This document shows positions 1-7,671 of a DNA stretch of 64,000 nucleotides, one piece after another (positions within the stretch are counted from its first letter, which is position 1; each line of letters starts with the position of its first letter). The notes under the pieces are model-generated. The model searched no databases. It worked only from the letters and a program-made list of their open reading frames with translations, and had not been told where the DNA came from. Source of the DNA: Pararhodobacter sp. (GTDB taxonomy: Bacteria > Pseudomonadota > Alphaproteobacteria > Rhodobacterales > Rhodobacteraceae). Location of the stretch: the NCBI GenBank assembly GCA_020832665.1, contig JAFIEG010000011.1:1-64000 (forward strand), given 5' to 3'. Both the position numbers and the translations under genes were made by a program.

Positions 1-147
1 GGGCCCGGCGCGCCCGCCCAGTGGGCGGGGCTGGGGACGGGCTGCGGCGGCGGCGGGGGGGCGGGCGGCCTCGGCCTCGGCCAGGGCGCGCTGCGCCGCC
101 GGGGGCAGTTGGTGCCCATCCGGGCGCTGATCACTGGCGTCATTCAT
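1..147 (-). CDS. DUF1674 / SdhAF4-like protein, 3' end cut by window edge
   Basis: Only the first 49 codons are present; the gene runs off the left edge. The ATG at 147 follows a GGAAACGAG ribosome site. The visible protein has a hydrophilic start, an Ala-rich stretch (LAEAEAARPP) and then PRPLGGRAGP, which resembles the beginning of the conserved C-terminal block of DUF1674 proteins (…GG…GPEPTRYGDWE…), the bacterial relatives of succinate dehydrogenase assembly factor 4. The family is thought to help flavinylated SdhA assemble in complex II. It is divergent from the rsmB-like gene. The diagnostic C-terminus lies outside the window, so the call rests on a partial match. Confidence 0.6.
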   Translation of the reverse strand, partial: MNDASDQRPDGHQLPPAAQRALAEAEAARPPAAAAARPQPRPLGGRAGP

Positions 148-278
148 GGTCTCGTTTCCATTCTGCACATCTGGCCTGCCGGCCCGGGCATGGCTTGTGC
201 CGCCGTGCCGGCTGGTCTAACCGGCAAGGATAGAGCGCCCGCCACCGCCCGGCAAGCGCCGCCCATGCCCGAGATGCC

Positions 279-1604
279 ATGCCCGCTTCGCGCCGCCCAG
301 ACCGCACCGCCAGCCGCGCTGAAGCCGGCACCGACAATGCGCGCCTGCTGGCGCTCGATCTGCTTTGCGCGGTGCTTGTCGATGGCCAGATGCTGGCCGA
401 TCTGCCCAGCCCCGCCGCGCCCGCGCCCATCCGCGCCCGCGCCCGGCGACTGGTGCTCGCCACGCTGCGCGAACTGCCGCGCGCTGACGCCGTGCTGAAC
501 CCGCTTCTGCGCAAGCCCCCGCCGGCGCGGTTGCACGCGCTCTTGCGGCTTGCGGTGACCGAGATGCTGGCGCTGGGCGCGCCGGCGCATGGCGTGGTGC
601 ATGATGGCGTGGCGCTGGCCCGCGCCGGCGGTAGCGAGCGGCTTTCCGGCATGGTCAACGCCGTTTTGCGCCGCGCCGCCGATTTCGGCGCGGCTGAATG
701 GGCCGCGCTGCCGGTGCCGCGCCTGCCCGGCTGGCTGCGCCGCCGTCTGGCAAAGGCTTATGGCAAGGATGCCGTCGCCGCCATTGAGGCCGCGCATCTG
801 GCCGGCGCCCCGCTCGATCTGACACCCAGGCCGGCGGGCGAGGGCGAAGTGGCAAAACTCGTCGCGGCGCTGGAAACCGCCACCGGCGGCGCGGTGCAGC
901 GCCTGCCCGGCGGCTCGCTGCGTCTGCAGGGCGGGGCGCAGGTCTCGGCGCTGCCGGGCCATGACGAGGGGCACTGGTGGGTGCAGGATGCCGCCGCCGC
1001 CCTGCCGGCGCTTTTACTCGCCCCGAAGGCCGGCGAAAGGGTGCTTGATCTGTGCGCCGCGCCGGGTGGCAAGACGATGCAGCTTGCCGCGGCGGGTGCC
1101 CATGTCACCGCGCTTGACCGCTCCGGGCGGCGGCTGGAACGGCTGCGCGAGAACCTGGCGCGCACCGGGCTGGCAGCACAGGAGGTTTGCGCCGATGCGC
1201 TGGAATGGGCGCCGGGCGAAGGCGGGCTTTTCGATGCCGTGCTGCTCGATGCACCCTGCACCGCCACCGGAACCATCCGCCGCCACCCCGAACTGCCGCT
1301 GATCCGCAAGCCCGGCGATATCGAGGCGCTGACCGCGCTGCAAGCGCAGCTCATCGACCGCGCGGCGGCGCTTTTGCGTCCCGGCGGACGGCTGGTCTAT
1401 TGCACCTGCTCGCTGCTGCAGGAAGAGGGCGAGGCCCAGCTTGAAGCCGCGCTGGCGCGCAACCCTGCGCTGACGCCGGCCGATTATCCGGCGCTGCCGC
1501 TTGGCCGCCCCGCCCCGGGCGGCGGCTGGCGCACCCGGCCTGATGAGCTGGCCGGGCAGGGCGGGCTGGATGGCTTCTTCATGGCGCTTTTGCGCAAGAG
1601 CTGA
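279..1604 (+). CDS. rsmB: 16S rRNA (cytosine-5)-methyltransferase, RsmB family
   Basis: A 441-residue RNA m5C methyltransferase of the RsmB/NOL1/NOP2 type, which methylates C967 of 16S rRNA in E. coli. Residues about 20-150 look like the NusB-type RNA-binding domain. The Rossmann SAM domain follows: motif I DLCAAPGGKT near residue 255, motif IV DAPCTATGT near 323 with one active-site Cys, and motif VI YCTCS near 373 with the catalytic Cys. Length is normal for the family. The ATG at 279 is the first in-frame start after the 131-bp divergent spacer shared with the DUF1674 gene. The exact target base cannot be read from sequence. Confidence 0.9.
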   Translation: MPASRRPDRTASRAEAGTDNARLLALDLLCAVLVDGQMLADLPSPAAPAPIRARARRLVLATLRELPRADAVLNPLLRKPPPARLHALLRLAVTEMLALGAPAHGVVHDGVALARAGGSERLSGMVNAVLRRAADFGAAEWAALPVPRLPGWLRRRLAKAYGKDAVAAIEAAHLAGAPLDLTPRPAGEGEVAKLVAALETATGGAVQRLPGGSLRLQGGAQVSALPGHDEGHWWVQDAAAALPALLLAPKAGERVLDLCAAPGGKTMQLAAAGAHVTALDRSGRRLERLRENLARTGLAAQEVCADALEWAPGEGGLFDAVLLDAPCTATGTIRRHPELPLIRKPGDIEALTALQAQLIDRAAALLRPGGRLVYCTCSLLQEEGEAQLEAALARNPALTPADYPALPLGRPAPGGGWRTRPDELAGQGGLDGFFMALLRKS

Positions 1605-1722
1605 GCGCCGCCTACTGCCCTTTCGTTCAACAGCCGCGCATTCGGGCGATTCCCCTGGCGCGCGAACTGCCCTATGTTGGCGGCGAATGTCACCAGCAGG
1701 CAAGTACGGGGAAGCCCAGCTC

Positions 1723-3183
1723 ATGCTCAACGGCACTGTCAATGGCGCGGCCGGCTTTGCACCGGCGAGCGAGGCCGCCATACCCATCCACCCGGTCGGC
1801 GCCGAGGCGCTGGAAGCCTGGCTCGCCGGCCAGCCCGAACGCGTGCGGCGCTGGCTCAAGTCAATGAATTTCGATGCCGGGCCGGGCCAGGTGGTGGCGG
1901 TGCCCGATCATGGCGGCGATCTGGCGCTGGTCGCGGCCGGGCTGGGCAAAGCCGAAGCCCGGCGCCGCAGCCGCTTTGCCCTTGCCGCCGCCGCCGCGCA
2001 ACTGCCGGCGGGAACCTATCGAATCGCCGGCGGCCACGCGCCCGATTTCCTCGCCGAGCAGGCGCTGGGCTGGCTGCTGGCCGGTTATCGCTTCAACCGC
2101 TTCCGGAAAAAGGGTGAAACCCGCGATCCGGCACAGGTGCGGCTGCAGGCGCCTGCCGGTGTCGATGCCCGCCTGATCGAGATCATTGCCGCCGGTGAAT
2201 GGCTGACCCGCGATCTGATCAATACCCCGGCAAGCCATATGGGGCCCGAAGACCTGGAGACCACGGTGCTGGCACTGGGCGAGGAATTCGGCGCGCAGAT
2301 CTCGGTCACCTATGGCGATGACCTGCTGCACGAGAATTTCCCGCTCATCCATGCCGTCGGCCGCGCCTCGGACCGCATGCCGCGGCTGCTGGACATGCGC
2401 TGGGGCCAGTCCGGGCCCAGGCTGACACTGGTGGGCAAGGGCGTGTGCTTCGATACCGGCGGGCTGAACCTCAAGCCAGGCGGCTCCATGGGGCTGATGA
2501 AGAAGGACATGGGTGGCGCCGCCACCGTGCTTGGGCTGGCGCTGATGATCATGGCGCTGGGCTGGCAGGTCAGGCTGCGGGTGCTGATCCCGGCGGTCGA
2601 GAACGCGGTCTCGGGTTCGGCCTTTCGCCCCGGCGACATACTGACCGCGCGAAACGGGCTCAGCATCGAGGTCAACAACACCGATGCCGAGGGGCGGCTG
2701 GTGCTGGCCGATGCGCTGGCGCTGGCCGATGAGGAAAGCCCCGATGCGCTGATCTGCATGGCCACGCTGACCGGCGCGGCGCGGGTGGCGCTGGGGCCGG
2801 ATATCGCGCCCTTCTACACCGATGACGAGGCGCTTGCCGCGGCGCTGGCCGGCGCCGCTCAGGCGCAGGCCGACCCGCTGTGGCGCATGCCCTTTCACAC
2901 CCCCTATGAAGCAATGATCGAGCCTGGCATCGCCGATCTCGACAACGCGCCCTCGGGCGGCATGGCCGGCTCGATCACCGCAGCGCTGTTCCTGCGCCGC
3001 TTCGTGAAACAGGCGCGGCGCTTTGCGCATTTCGATATCTATGGCTGGCAGCCCAAACCGGCGCCAGGCCGGCCCAAGGGCGGCGTTGGCCAGGGCGCGC
3101 GGGCGCTCCTGGCAGCACTGCCCGAGGCGCTGGGCGCCGGGGATGAGGGCTGGAACGATACCGAAGGCAGGAACGGGGATTGA
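1723..3183 (+). CDS. M17 family leucyl aminopeptidase (PepA-like)
   Basis: A 486-residue cytosolic two-metal aminopeptidase that removes N-terminal residues, typically Leu, from peptides. The C-terminal catalytic domain has GKGVCFDTGG near residue 238, KKDMGGAA, and the family signature NTDAEGRL near residue 318, which carries metal and active-site residues. The start was set at 1723 because GGGGAAG lies 8 bases upstream; an in-frame ATG at 1687 lacks such a site. The N-terminal domain is divergent, as usual in the family. The NlpC/P60 hydrolase downstream on the same strand would suit a joint role in peptide or muropeptide recycling, which is an inference. Confidence 0.92.
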   Translation: MLNGTVNGAAGFAPASEAAIPIHPVGAEALEAWLAGQPERVRRWLKSMNFDAGPGQVVAVPDHGGDLALVAAGLGKAEARRRSRFALAAAAAQLPAGTYRIAGGHAPDFLAEQALGWLLAGYRFNRFRKKGETRDPAQVRLQAPAGVDARLIEIIAAGEWLTRDLINTPASHMGPEDLETTVLALGEEFGAQISVTYGDDLLHENFPLIHAVGRASDRMPRLLDMRWGQSGPRLTLVGKGVCFDTGGLNLKPGGSMGLMKKDMGGAATVLGLALMIMALGWQVRLRVLIPAVENAVSGSAFRPGDILTARNGLSIEVNNTDAEGRLVLADALALADEESPDALICMATLTGAARVALGPDIAPFYTDDEALAAALAGAAQAQADPLWRMPFHTPYEAMIEPGIADLDNAPSGGMAGSITAALFLRRFVKQARRFAHFDIYGWQPKPAPGRPKGGVGQGARALLAALPEALGAGDEGWNDTEGRNGD

Positions 3184-3247
3184 TACGGTTTTCCGATAAT
3201 CCCTTCGCCACGCAAGGGCGGCGCCCATCCCGCATGGGTTGGGCGAA

Positions 3248-3302
3248 AAGCGCCCGCAAACCACGCTCCCGCCCACCCTCCCCGCGCGGTTTGCGGGCGC
3301 TT
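3248..3302. repeat. 15-bp perfect inverted repeat between aminopeptidase and NlpC/P60 genes
   Basis: Arms 3248-3262 (AAGCGCCCGCAAACC) and 3288-3302 are exact reverse complements separated by 25 bases. The structure lies 65 bases after the aminopeptidase stop and ends 71 bases before the next ATG. There is no T-run, so it is more likely a REP-like element or mRNA-stabilising hairpin than a classical terminator. Confidence 0.7.
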
Positions 3303-3373
3303 CAAGTGCCGGCGTCCGTGTGGTGTGGAAACCTCCGCGCGGCTGCCCATTCGCAAGCCACGCTGCAAAGCCC

Positions 3374-4216
3374 ATGAGCCACGACCGCCGCTTCACCCCG
3401 CTTTGGGGCGAGATCGCCCATGAATCGCTGCGCGGGCGCATTGAGGGAGTGCGCTTTACCGCGGGCGCGCGCTATCGCATCGCCGCGCCGCTGGCCGATC
3501 TGCGCGCCACCCCCGGCGGTGCGCGCGAGCGCCAGCTTCTCACCGGCGCACCGTTTCGCGCGCTTCTCTGGCAGGGCCGGGCCGTTTACGGCTTTCACGA
3601 GGCCGACGGCTATTGCGGCTGGGTCGAAGCTGCGGCGCTGGGCCGCGACGGGCCCGAGGCCAGCCATTTTCTGGCGGTGCCGGCGAGCCATCTTTACCCC
3701 GCGCCATCGGTGAAGGCCCCGGCGCGAGGGCCGCTCTATCTGGGCGCGCTTCTGGCGGTGTCCGGAACCGAAAGTGGTTTCGCGCGCTGCGAAGCCGGCT
3801 GGGTGCCAGCGCGGCATCTGCGGCGGCTGGGCGAGGGGCCGGATGACCCGGTTGCCGTGGCGCGGGGCTTTCTGGGCACGCCCTATATGTGGGGCGGCAA
3901 CAGCCATGCCGGGATCGATTGCTCGGGACTGGTGCAGATGGCGCGGCAAGCCTGCGGCCTGCCCTGCCCCGCCGACAGCGACCTGCAGCGCGCCATGCCC
4001 GGCCAGACCGTGGCGCCCGATGCGGCGCAGCCAGGCGATCTGGCGTTCTGGCCGGGCCATGTGGGGCTGATAAGCGAAGGCGGGCAGATCATCCATGCCA
4101 ATGCCCATCACATGGCGGTGGTGGAAGAGCCTTTCGCGCAGGCCGCCGCGCGTATCCTTGTCGGTGGCGGCGGCGAGCCCGCGCTGCTGCGCCCGGCTGG
4201 TGCGGGTCGTCAATAA
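3374..4216 (+). CDS. NlpC/P60 family cysteine peptidase with N-terminal SH3-like region
   Basis: A 280-residue putative peptidoglycan gamma-D-Glu-diaminopimelate hydrolase or recycling endopeptidase. Residues 1-150 look like one or two bacterial SH3-like segments (for example ADLRATPGG, then CGWVEAAAL). The C-terminal NlpC/P60 domain begins at GTPYMWGGNSH and carries the catalytic Cys in GIDCSGL (about residue 182), the His in GHVGLI (about 228) and a third polar residue in IIHANAHH. No signal peptide is visible, so it is either cytosolic or exported by an unrecognised route. The start was chosen as the first ATG that gives the family-like N-terminus. It follows the aminopeptidase on the same strand. 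Confidence 0.87.
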   Translation: MSHDRRFTPLWGEIAHESLRGRIEGVRFTAGARYRIAAPLADLRATPGGARERQLLTGAPFRALLWQGRAVYGFHEADGYCGWVEAAALGRDGPEASHFLAVPASHLYPAPSVKAPARGPLYLGALLAVSGTESGFARCEAGWVPARHLRRLGEGPDDPVAVARGFLGTPYMWGGNSHAGIDCSGLVQMARQACGLPCPADSDLQRAMPGQTVAPDAAQPGDLAFWPGHVGLISEGGQIIHANAHHMAVVEEPFAQAAARILVGGGGEPALLRPAGAGRQ

Positions 4217-4280
4217 TGGTTTTGGTGGAGCGCGGCTGCCCGTGCCAGCGCGCGGGCGGGCATAAAAGCCCGGTTATCGG

Positions 4281-4298
4281 ACCCGATCAAACGGGTTT
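4281..4298. terminator. Weak hairpin between convergent genes
   Basis: A 5-bp stem ACCCG/CGGGT with a 6-base loop sits between the ends of the NlpC/P60 and moeB genes, with TT after the stem on the plus strand and AAAA-rich sequence nearby. It could serve as a modest bidirectional terminator. The stem is short and the call is tentative. Confidence 0.3.
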
Positions 4299-4346
4299 CG
4301 CATGAAGCCGGTTGCGGCTGATCACGCCGGCTGTCACGCGACCGAC

Positions 4347-5462
4347 CTATCCTTGCCCGCCCCCGCCCACATTCTTGTCCGCCTCCGGCGCGGCCTCGCC
4401 ACCACCACAGGCAGCGCAGCCGGGTCGCGCATGCGTGGCGATGCGCCGGGTCTCGCCGTAGAGCGCGTCATAGATCAGAAGCTGCCCGCGCAGCCCCTCG
4501 CCAGCGCCGGTGATCTGCTTGATCGCCTCCACCGCCATCATCGCGCCCATGACCCCGGGCAGCGGGCCGATCACGCCTGCCTCGGCGCAGCTGGGCACCA
4601 GCCCCGGCGCCGGGCGTTCGGGGAAAAGGCACTCATAGCAAGCCCCACCGCGCGCCGGATCATAGAGCGAGATCTGCCCTTCCCATTGCGTGATCGCCGC
4701 CGCGATCAGCGGCTTGCCCAACCGCGCGCAGACGCGGTTGACCAGGTAGCGGGTGTCGAAATTGTCGGTGCCATCCAGCACCAGGTCATATTCGGCGAAC
4801 AGTGCCTCGGCGTCGGCCTCGTCGAGCCGGCGGTTATAGGGTCGCACGGCGACATGCGGGTTGAGCGCGCGCATCTGCGCCTGCGCCGAGAACACCTTGG
4901 GCATGCCGATGCGCTCATCGGTGTGGATCACCTGGCGCTGCAGGTTCGAGCCATCCACATCGTCATCATCAATCACGCCGATGGTGCCGACGCCGGCAGC
5001 GGCCAGATACAGCAGCACCGGCGAGCCCAGCCCACCGGCCCCAACCACCAGAACGCGCGCGCCCTTGAGCCGTTTTTGGCCCGCCCCGCCGATCTCGCGC
5101 AGGATGATGTGGCGCGCATAACGGTTCAGCTCGGCCTCGGAAAAGGCCGGGGCGCCGGCGCCGTCTTGCGCCGTGGCAATGGCGGGGGCTGGTGCGAGGG
5201 CAAGCGCAGCGGCGCGAACGCGCAACCGGGCCAGCCCGGCGCGATAGGCCAGCACCAGCGCCACCGCGCCGGCCAGCAGCACCCAGGGCCTGGCATCGCC
5301 GCCGGTGGCCTCGCGCAGCGCAGCGCCCTCGGGCAGGGTCAGGTTGATGATCACCACCACCGCCCAAAGGAGCGCCAGCAACGCCAGCCGCAGCGCCAGC
5401 GTCAGACCAAACAGCGCCGCCAGCGACCAGATCGCAACCGCAAGGCCCAGAACCAGCAGCAT
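4347..5462 (-). CDS. moeB: MoeB/ThiF/HesA family adenylyltransferase with N-terminal membrane helices
   Basis: A 371-residue E1-like enzyme expected to adenylate the C-terminus of a sulfur-carrier protein (MoaD or ThiS type). Residues 1-75 hold three hydrophobic segments (about 3-20, 25-42 and 60-74), so the enzyme is probably membrane-tethered. The E1-like domain follows from about 108: nucleotide loop VLVVGAGGLGS at 137-147, DDDDVDGSNLQRQ, DGTDNFDTRY, and two CxxC pairs (CYEC and CAAC) that should hold zinc. The start at 5462 leaves 7 bases after the dut stop and has GAGGG upstream. It is the last gene of a coaBC-dut-moeB operon. MoeB is favoured over ThiF from overall layout. Confidence 0.85.
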   Translation of the reverse strand: MLLVLGLAVAIWSLAALFGLTLALRLALLALLWAVVVIINLTLPEGAALREATGGDARPWVLLAGAVALVLAYRAGLARLRVRAAALALAPAPAIATAQDGAGAPAFSEAELNRYARHIILREIGGAGQKRLKGARVLVVGAGGLGSPVLLYLAAAGVGTIGVIDDDDVDGSNLQRQVIHTDERIGMPKVFSAQAQMRALNPHVAVRPYNRRLDEADAEALFAEYDLVLDGTDNFDTRYLVNRVCARLGKPLIAAAITQWEGQISLYDPARGGACYECLFPERPAPGLVPSCAEAGVIGPLPGVMGAMMAVEAIKQITGAGEGLRGQLLIYDALYGETRRIATHARPGCAACGGGEAAPEADKNVGGGGQG

Positions 5463-5469
5463 CGCGCCC

Positions 5470-5973
5470 TCAATCCCGGCCCGTGGAGCCGAAACCGCCC
5501 TCACCACGCGCGGTGGCATCGAGCGCCGCCACCGGCGTGAACGCGGCCCTGACCACCGGCGCCAGCACCGCCTGCGCGATGCGCTCGCCATGGGCAATGC
5601 GATAGGGCTCGCCGCCCATATTGATCATCACCACCCCCAGCGGGCCGCGATAATCGGCATCGATGGTGCCGGGGGTGTTGAGCAGGGTCAGGCCATGCTT
5701 CGCGGCAAGGCCCGAACGCGGGCGAAGCTGCATCTCGTAGCCCTCGGGGATCGCCACGCGCAGCCCGGTGGGCACAATTGCGCGCTGCATCGGCGCCAGC
5801 AGCAGGCCGGATTCGCGGCTCTCGGGCGGCAAATTGGCGCGGATATCGGCACCGGCGGCACCGGCACTGGCGTAGGCGGGCAGCGCCACCGCCTTGTCGG
5901 CCCAATCCTCGCGCAGGATCTCGATGGTGATCACGCCGTCAACCCAGTCCGGCACCGGGTGCGAGCCACTCAT
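5470..5973 (-). CDS. dut: Deoxyuridine 5'-triphosphate nucleotidohydrolase (dUTPase)
   Basis: A 167-residue trimeric dUTPase that hydrolyses dUTP to dUMP and pyrophosphate, keeping uracil out of DNA. All five family motifs are visible in order: [27 protein letters not shown] (catalytic Asp), RIAQAV and the C-terminal [10 protein letters not shown] arm. The ATG overlaps the coaBC stop as ATGA (5970-5973), indicating translational coupling. A dut-coaBC pair is common in bacteria. Length is slightly above the usual ~150 because of a short N-terminal extension ([12 protein letters not shown]). Confidence 0.96.
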   Translation of the reverse strand: MSGSHPVPDWVDGVITIEILREDWADKAVALPAYASAGAAGADIRANLPPESRESGLLLAPMQRAIVPTGLRVAIPEGYEMQLRPRSGLAAKHGLTLLNTPGTIDADYRGPLGVVMINMGGEPYRIAHGERIAQAVLAPVVRAAFTPVAALDATARGEGGFGSTGRD

Positions 5974-7217
5974 GCCCCGCTCCCCAGCCGCGCGGCGATG
6001 CGCGCGGCAAGGCGCTGGGCCACCTGTTCTTTCGGCAGGCGCGGCCAGTCCTCGACCCCGTCGGCGGTGACCAGATGCACCGCATTCTCGGCCCCGCCCA
6101 TGATGCCGGTGCCAGGCGAGACATCATTGGCCAGGATCCAGTCGCAGCCCTTGCGCGCGCGCTTGGCCGTGGCATGGGCGATCACATCATTGGTTTCGGC
6201 GGCGAAGCCCACCACCAGCGCAGGGCGGTTTTCATGCGCGGCGATGGTGGCGAGGATGTCGGGGTTTTCGGCGAATTCCAGCACCGGCAGCCCGGCGCCG
6301 TCCTTCTTCAACTTCTGCCCGGCTTCATTGGCCACGCGCCAGTCGGCCACGGCGGCGCAAAACACCGCCGCATCGGCGGGCAGCGCGGCTTTCACCGCCG
6401 CCAGCATCTCGCGCGCGGTCTGCACGGCCACCACCTGCACCCCCGCCGGCGGTGGCACCGTGGCCGGGCCGGTGACAAAACTCACCCGCGCGCCCAGATC
6501 GCGCAGCGCCGCCGCGATGGCCGCGCCCTGCGCGCCCGATGAGCGGTTGGCGATGTAGCGCACCGGGTCGATGGGCTCATGCGTGGGCCCAGAAGTGACC
6601 AGCACATGCCGCCCGGCCAGCGGCCCCTCGACCGGCGCGGCCCCTGATTCGCCCAGGGTCGCGGCATCGATACCCGCTCCCAGCGCGCCGGCGATGGCGT
6701 CCATTATGGCACGCGGCTCGGCCATGCGGCCGGGGCCGTGCTCGCCGCAGGCCATGTCGCCATGATCGGGGCCCACCGTCAGCACGCCATCGTCGGCCAG
6801 CGTGGCCAGGTTGCGCCGCGTCGCCGGGTGCTGCCACATGCGTACATTCATCGCCGGCGCGATGAGCACGCGCTTGTCAGTGGCCATAAGCAGCGTCGAG
6901 GCCAGATCATCGGCATGCCCGCCGGCCATCTTGGCCATCATGTCGGCGGTGCAGGGCGCCACCACCACCAGATCGGCGGCGCGCGAAAGCTGGATATGGC
7001 CCATCTCGGCCTCGGTGGTGAGATCGAACAGGTCGCGATGCAGCGGGGTGCCGGCCAGCGCCGCCACCGACAGCGGGGTGACGAATTGCTCGCCGGCGCG
7101 GGTCAGCACCGGCACCACCGCGGCGCCGGCGCCGCGCAGCAGGCGGATCAGTTCGAGCGACTTGTAGGCGGCGATGCCGCCGCCGATGATCAGCAAGATG
7201 CGCCGGTTTGCCAGCAT
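5970..7217 (-). CDS. coaBC: Bifunctional phosphopantothenoylcysteine decarboxylase / phosphopantothenate-cysteine ligase
   Basis: A 415-residue fusion for two steps of coenzyme A synthesis. CoaC half (residues 1 to about 185): GGGIAAYK near the N-terminus, FMN-pocket sequences VVAPCTADM and APAMNVRMW, and the flexible flap with the decarboxylase Cys in [13 protein letters not shown] near residue 157. CoaB half (from about 200): [24 protein letters not shown] and the KLKKDG loop used for CTP-dependent ligation. Length matches the family. First gene of a three-gene minus-strand operon with dut and moeB. Confidence 0.96.
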   Translation of the reverse strand: MLANRRILLIIGGGIAAYKSLELIRLLRGAGAAVVPVLTRAGEQFVTPLSVAALAGTPLHRDLFDLTTEAEMGHIQLSRAADLVVVAPCTADMMAKMAGGHADDLASTLLMATDKRVLIAPAMNVRMWQHPATRRNLATLADDGVLTVGPDHGDMACGEHGPGRMAEPRAIMDAIAGALGAGIDAATLGESGAAPVEGPLAGRHVLVTSGPTHEPIDPVRYIANRSSGAQGAAIAAALRDLGARVSFVTGPATVPPPAGVQVVAVQTAREMLAAVKAALPADAAVFCAAVADWRVANEAGQKLKKDGAGLPVLEFAENPDILATIAAHENRPALVVGFAAETNDVIAHATAKRARKGCDWILANDVSPGTGIMGGAENAVHLVTADGVEDWPRLPKEQVAQRLAARIAARLGSGA

Positions 7218-7447
7218 GGGCCGCTCCGCTTGCGAATGCGCCTGCAGGGTCGATGGCGCAGGTTAGGCGCGCCGGGCGGCAAGCGCAACTGCCCGCTGCC
7301 GCCCGCCAGGCGTGGGTAAATTGAATTGAATCCTTGGCAATACGGCTTTGCGCGGGGCGGTGGAATCGGGCATCCTCGAAAGCCTGGGCCAGGACGGCTC
7401 GGAACAAATCCGGTCTACACGTGTGGGTGCGAAGGGCACGTGGGGCG

Positions 7448-7478
7448 AAGGGGGGTTCCGGGCGGCGGAGCCCCCCTT
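7448..7478 (-). terminator. Strong GC-rich hairpin downstream of the glycan operon
   Basis: Arms 7448-7459 and 7467-7478 pair over 12 bp (one G-T pair) around a 7-base loop. On the minus strand the stem is followed by TTCGCCCC, so it may end transcripts coming from the sulfotransferase gene. The T-tract is poor; a REP-like role is an alternative. Confidence 0.5.
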
Positions 7479-7552
7479 TGTAATTTGCATCGCCATCCCG
7501 CATCTGCATTTTGCAACGCATCTTGCGGGGCCGGTCGGCAAATAGCCGGAAC

Positions 7553-7624
7553 GAGGAGCTGCCGTTCCTCTTCGCGCCCTGCGGGAGCGAATTCACCCCG
7601 CGAGTATTTTTTCGCAAGATGAAG
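7553..7624 (+). repeat. Dispersed repeat, copy 1 (hairpin plus GAATTCACCCCGCG box)
   Basis: A short hairpin (GAGGAGC, TGCC loop, GTTCCTC) is followed by CTTCGCGCC, GCGAATTCACCCCGCG, GTATTTTTT and GCAAGATGAAG. The same order of blocks is present in inverse orientation at 12929-13003, and a degenerate version lies inside xdhA at 27976-28028. The conserved sequence extends far beyond the hairpin, so this is a repeat family rather than a chance terminator. Confidence 0.7.
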
Positions 7625-7671
7625 ATGAGGGCGAAGGCGAAGCCGCGCGCCTGTTCGACAAGGGCGCCCGC

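Larger units (their letters stand above)
7218..7671. other. 454-bp intergenic region with two hairpin elements, no gene seen
   Basis: This spacer separates coaBC from the sulfotransferase gene, both on the minus strand. Short open frames on both strands have no recognisable protein features, and codon-position GC is not gene-like. It contains a 12-bp hairpin at 7448-7478 and a dispersed repeat at 7553-7624, described separately. The part next to 7217 must hold the coaBC promoter, but I could not assign clear -35/-10 boxes. Confidence 0.7.

Noticed and set aside
4227-4245. GGCTGCCCGTGCC near the NlpC/P60 stop as a further copy of the xdhC REP element.
   Set aside because: Only about 12 bases match and no partner arm is present.
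4302-5540. 412-codon plus-strand frame across moeB.
   Set aside because: Shadow of moeB; no motifs, and very rich in His, Gln and Arg.
7263-7541. Possible 92-residue minus-strand gene in the 454-bp spacer.
   Set aside because: No ribosome site, no recognisable family, and it runs through the 7448-7478 hairpin.
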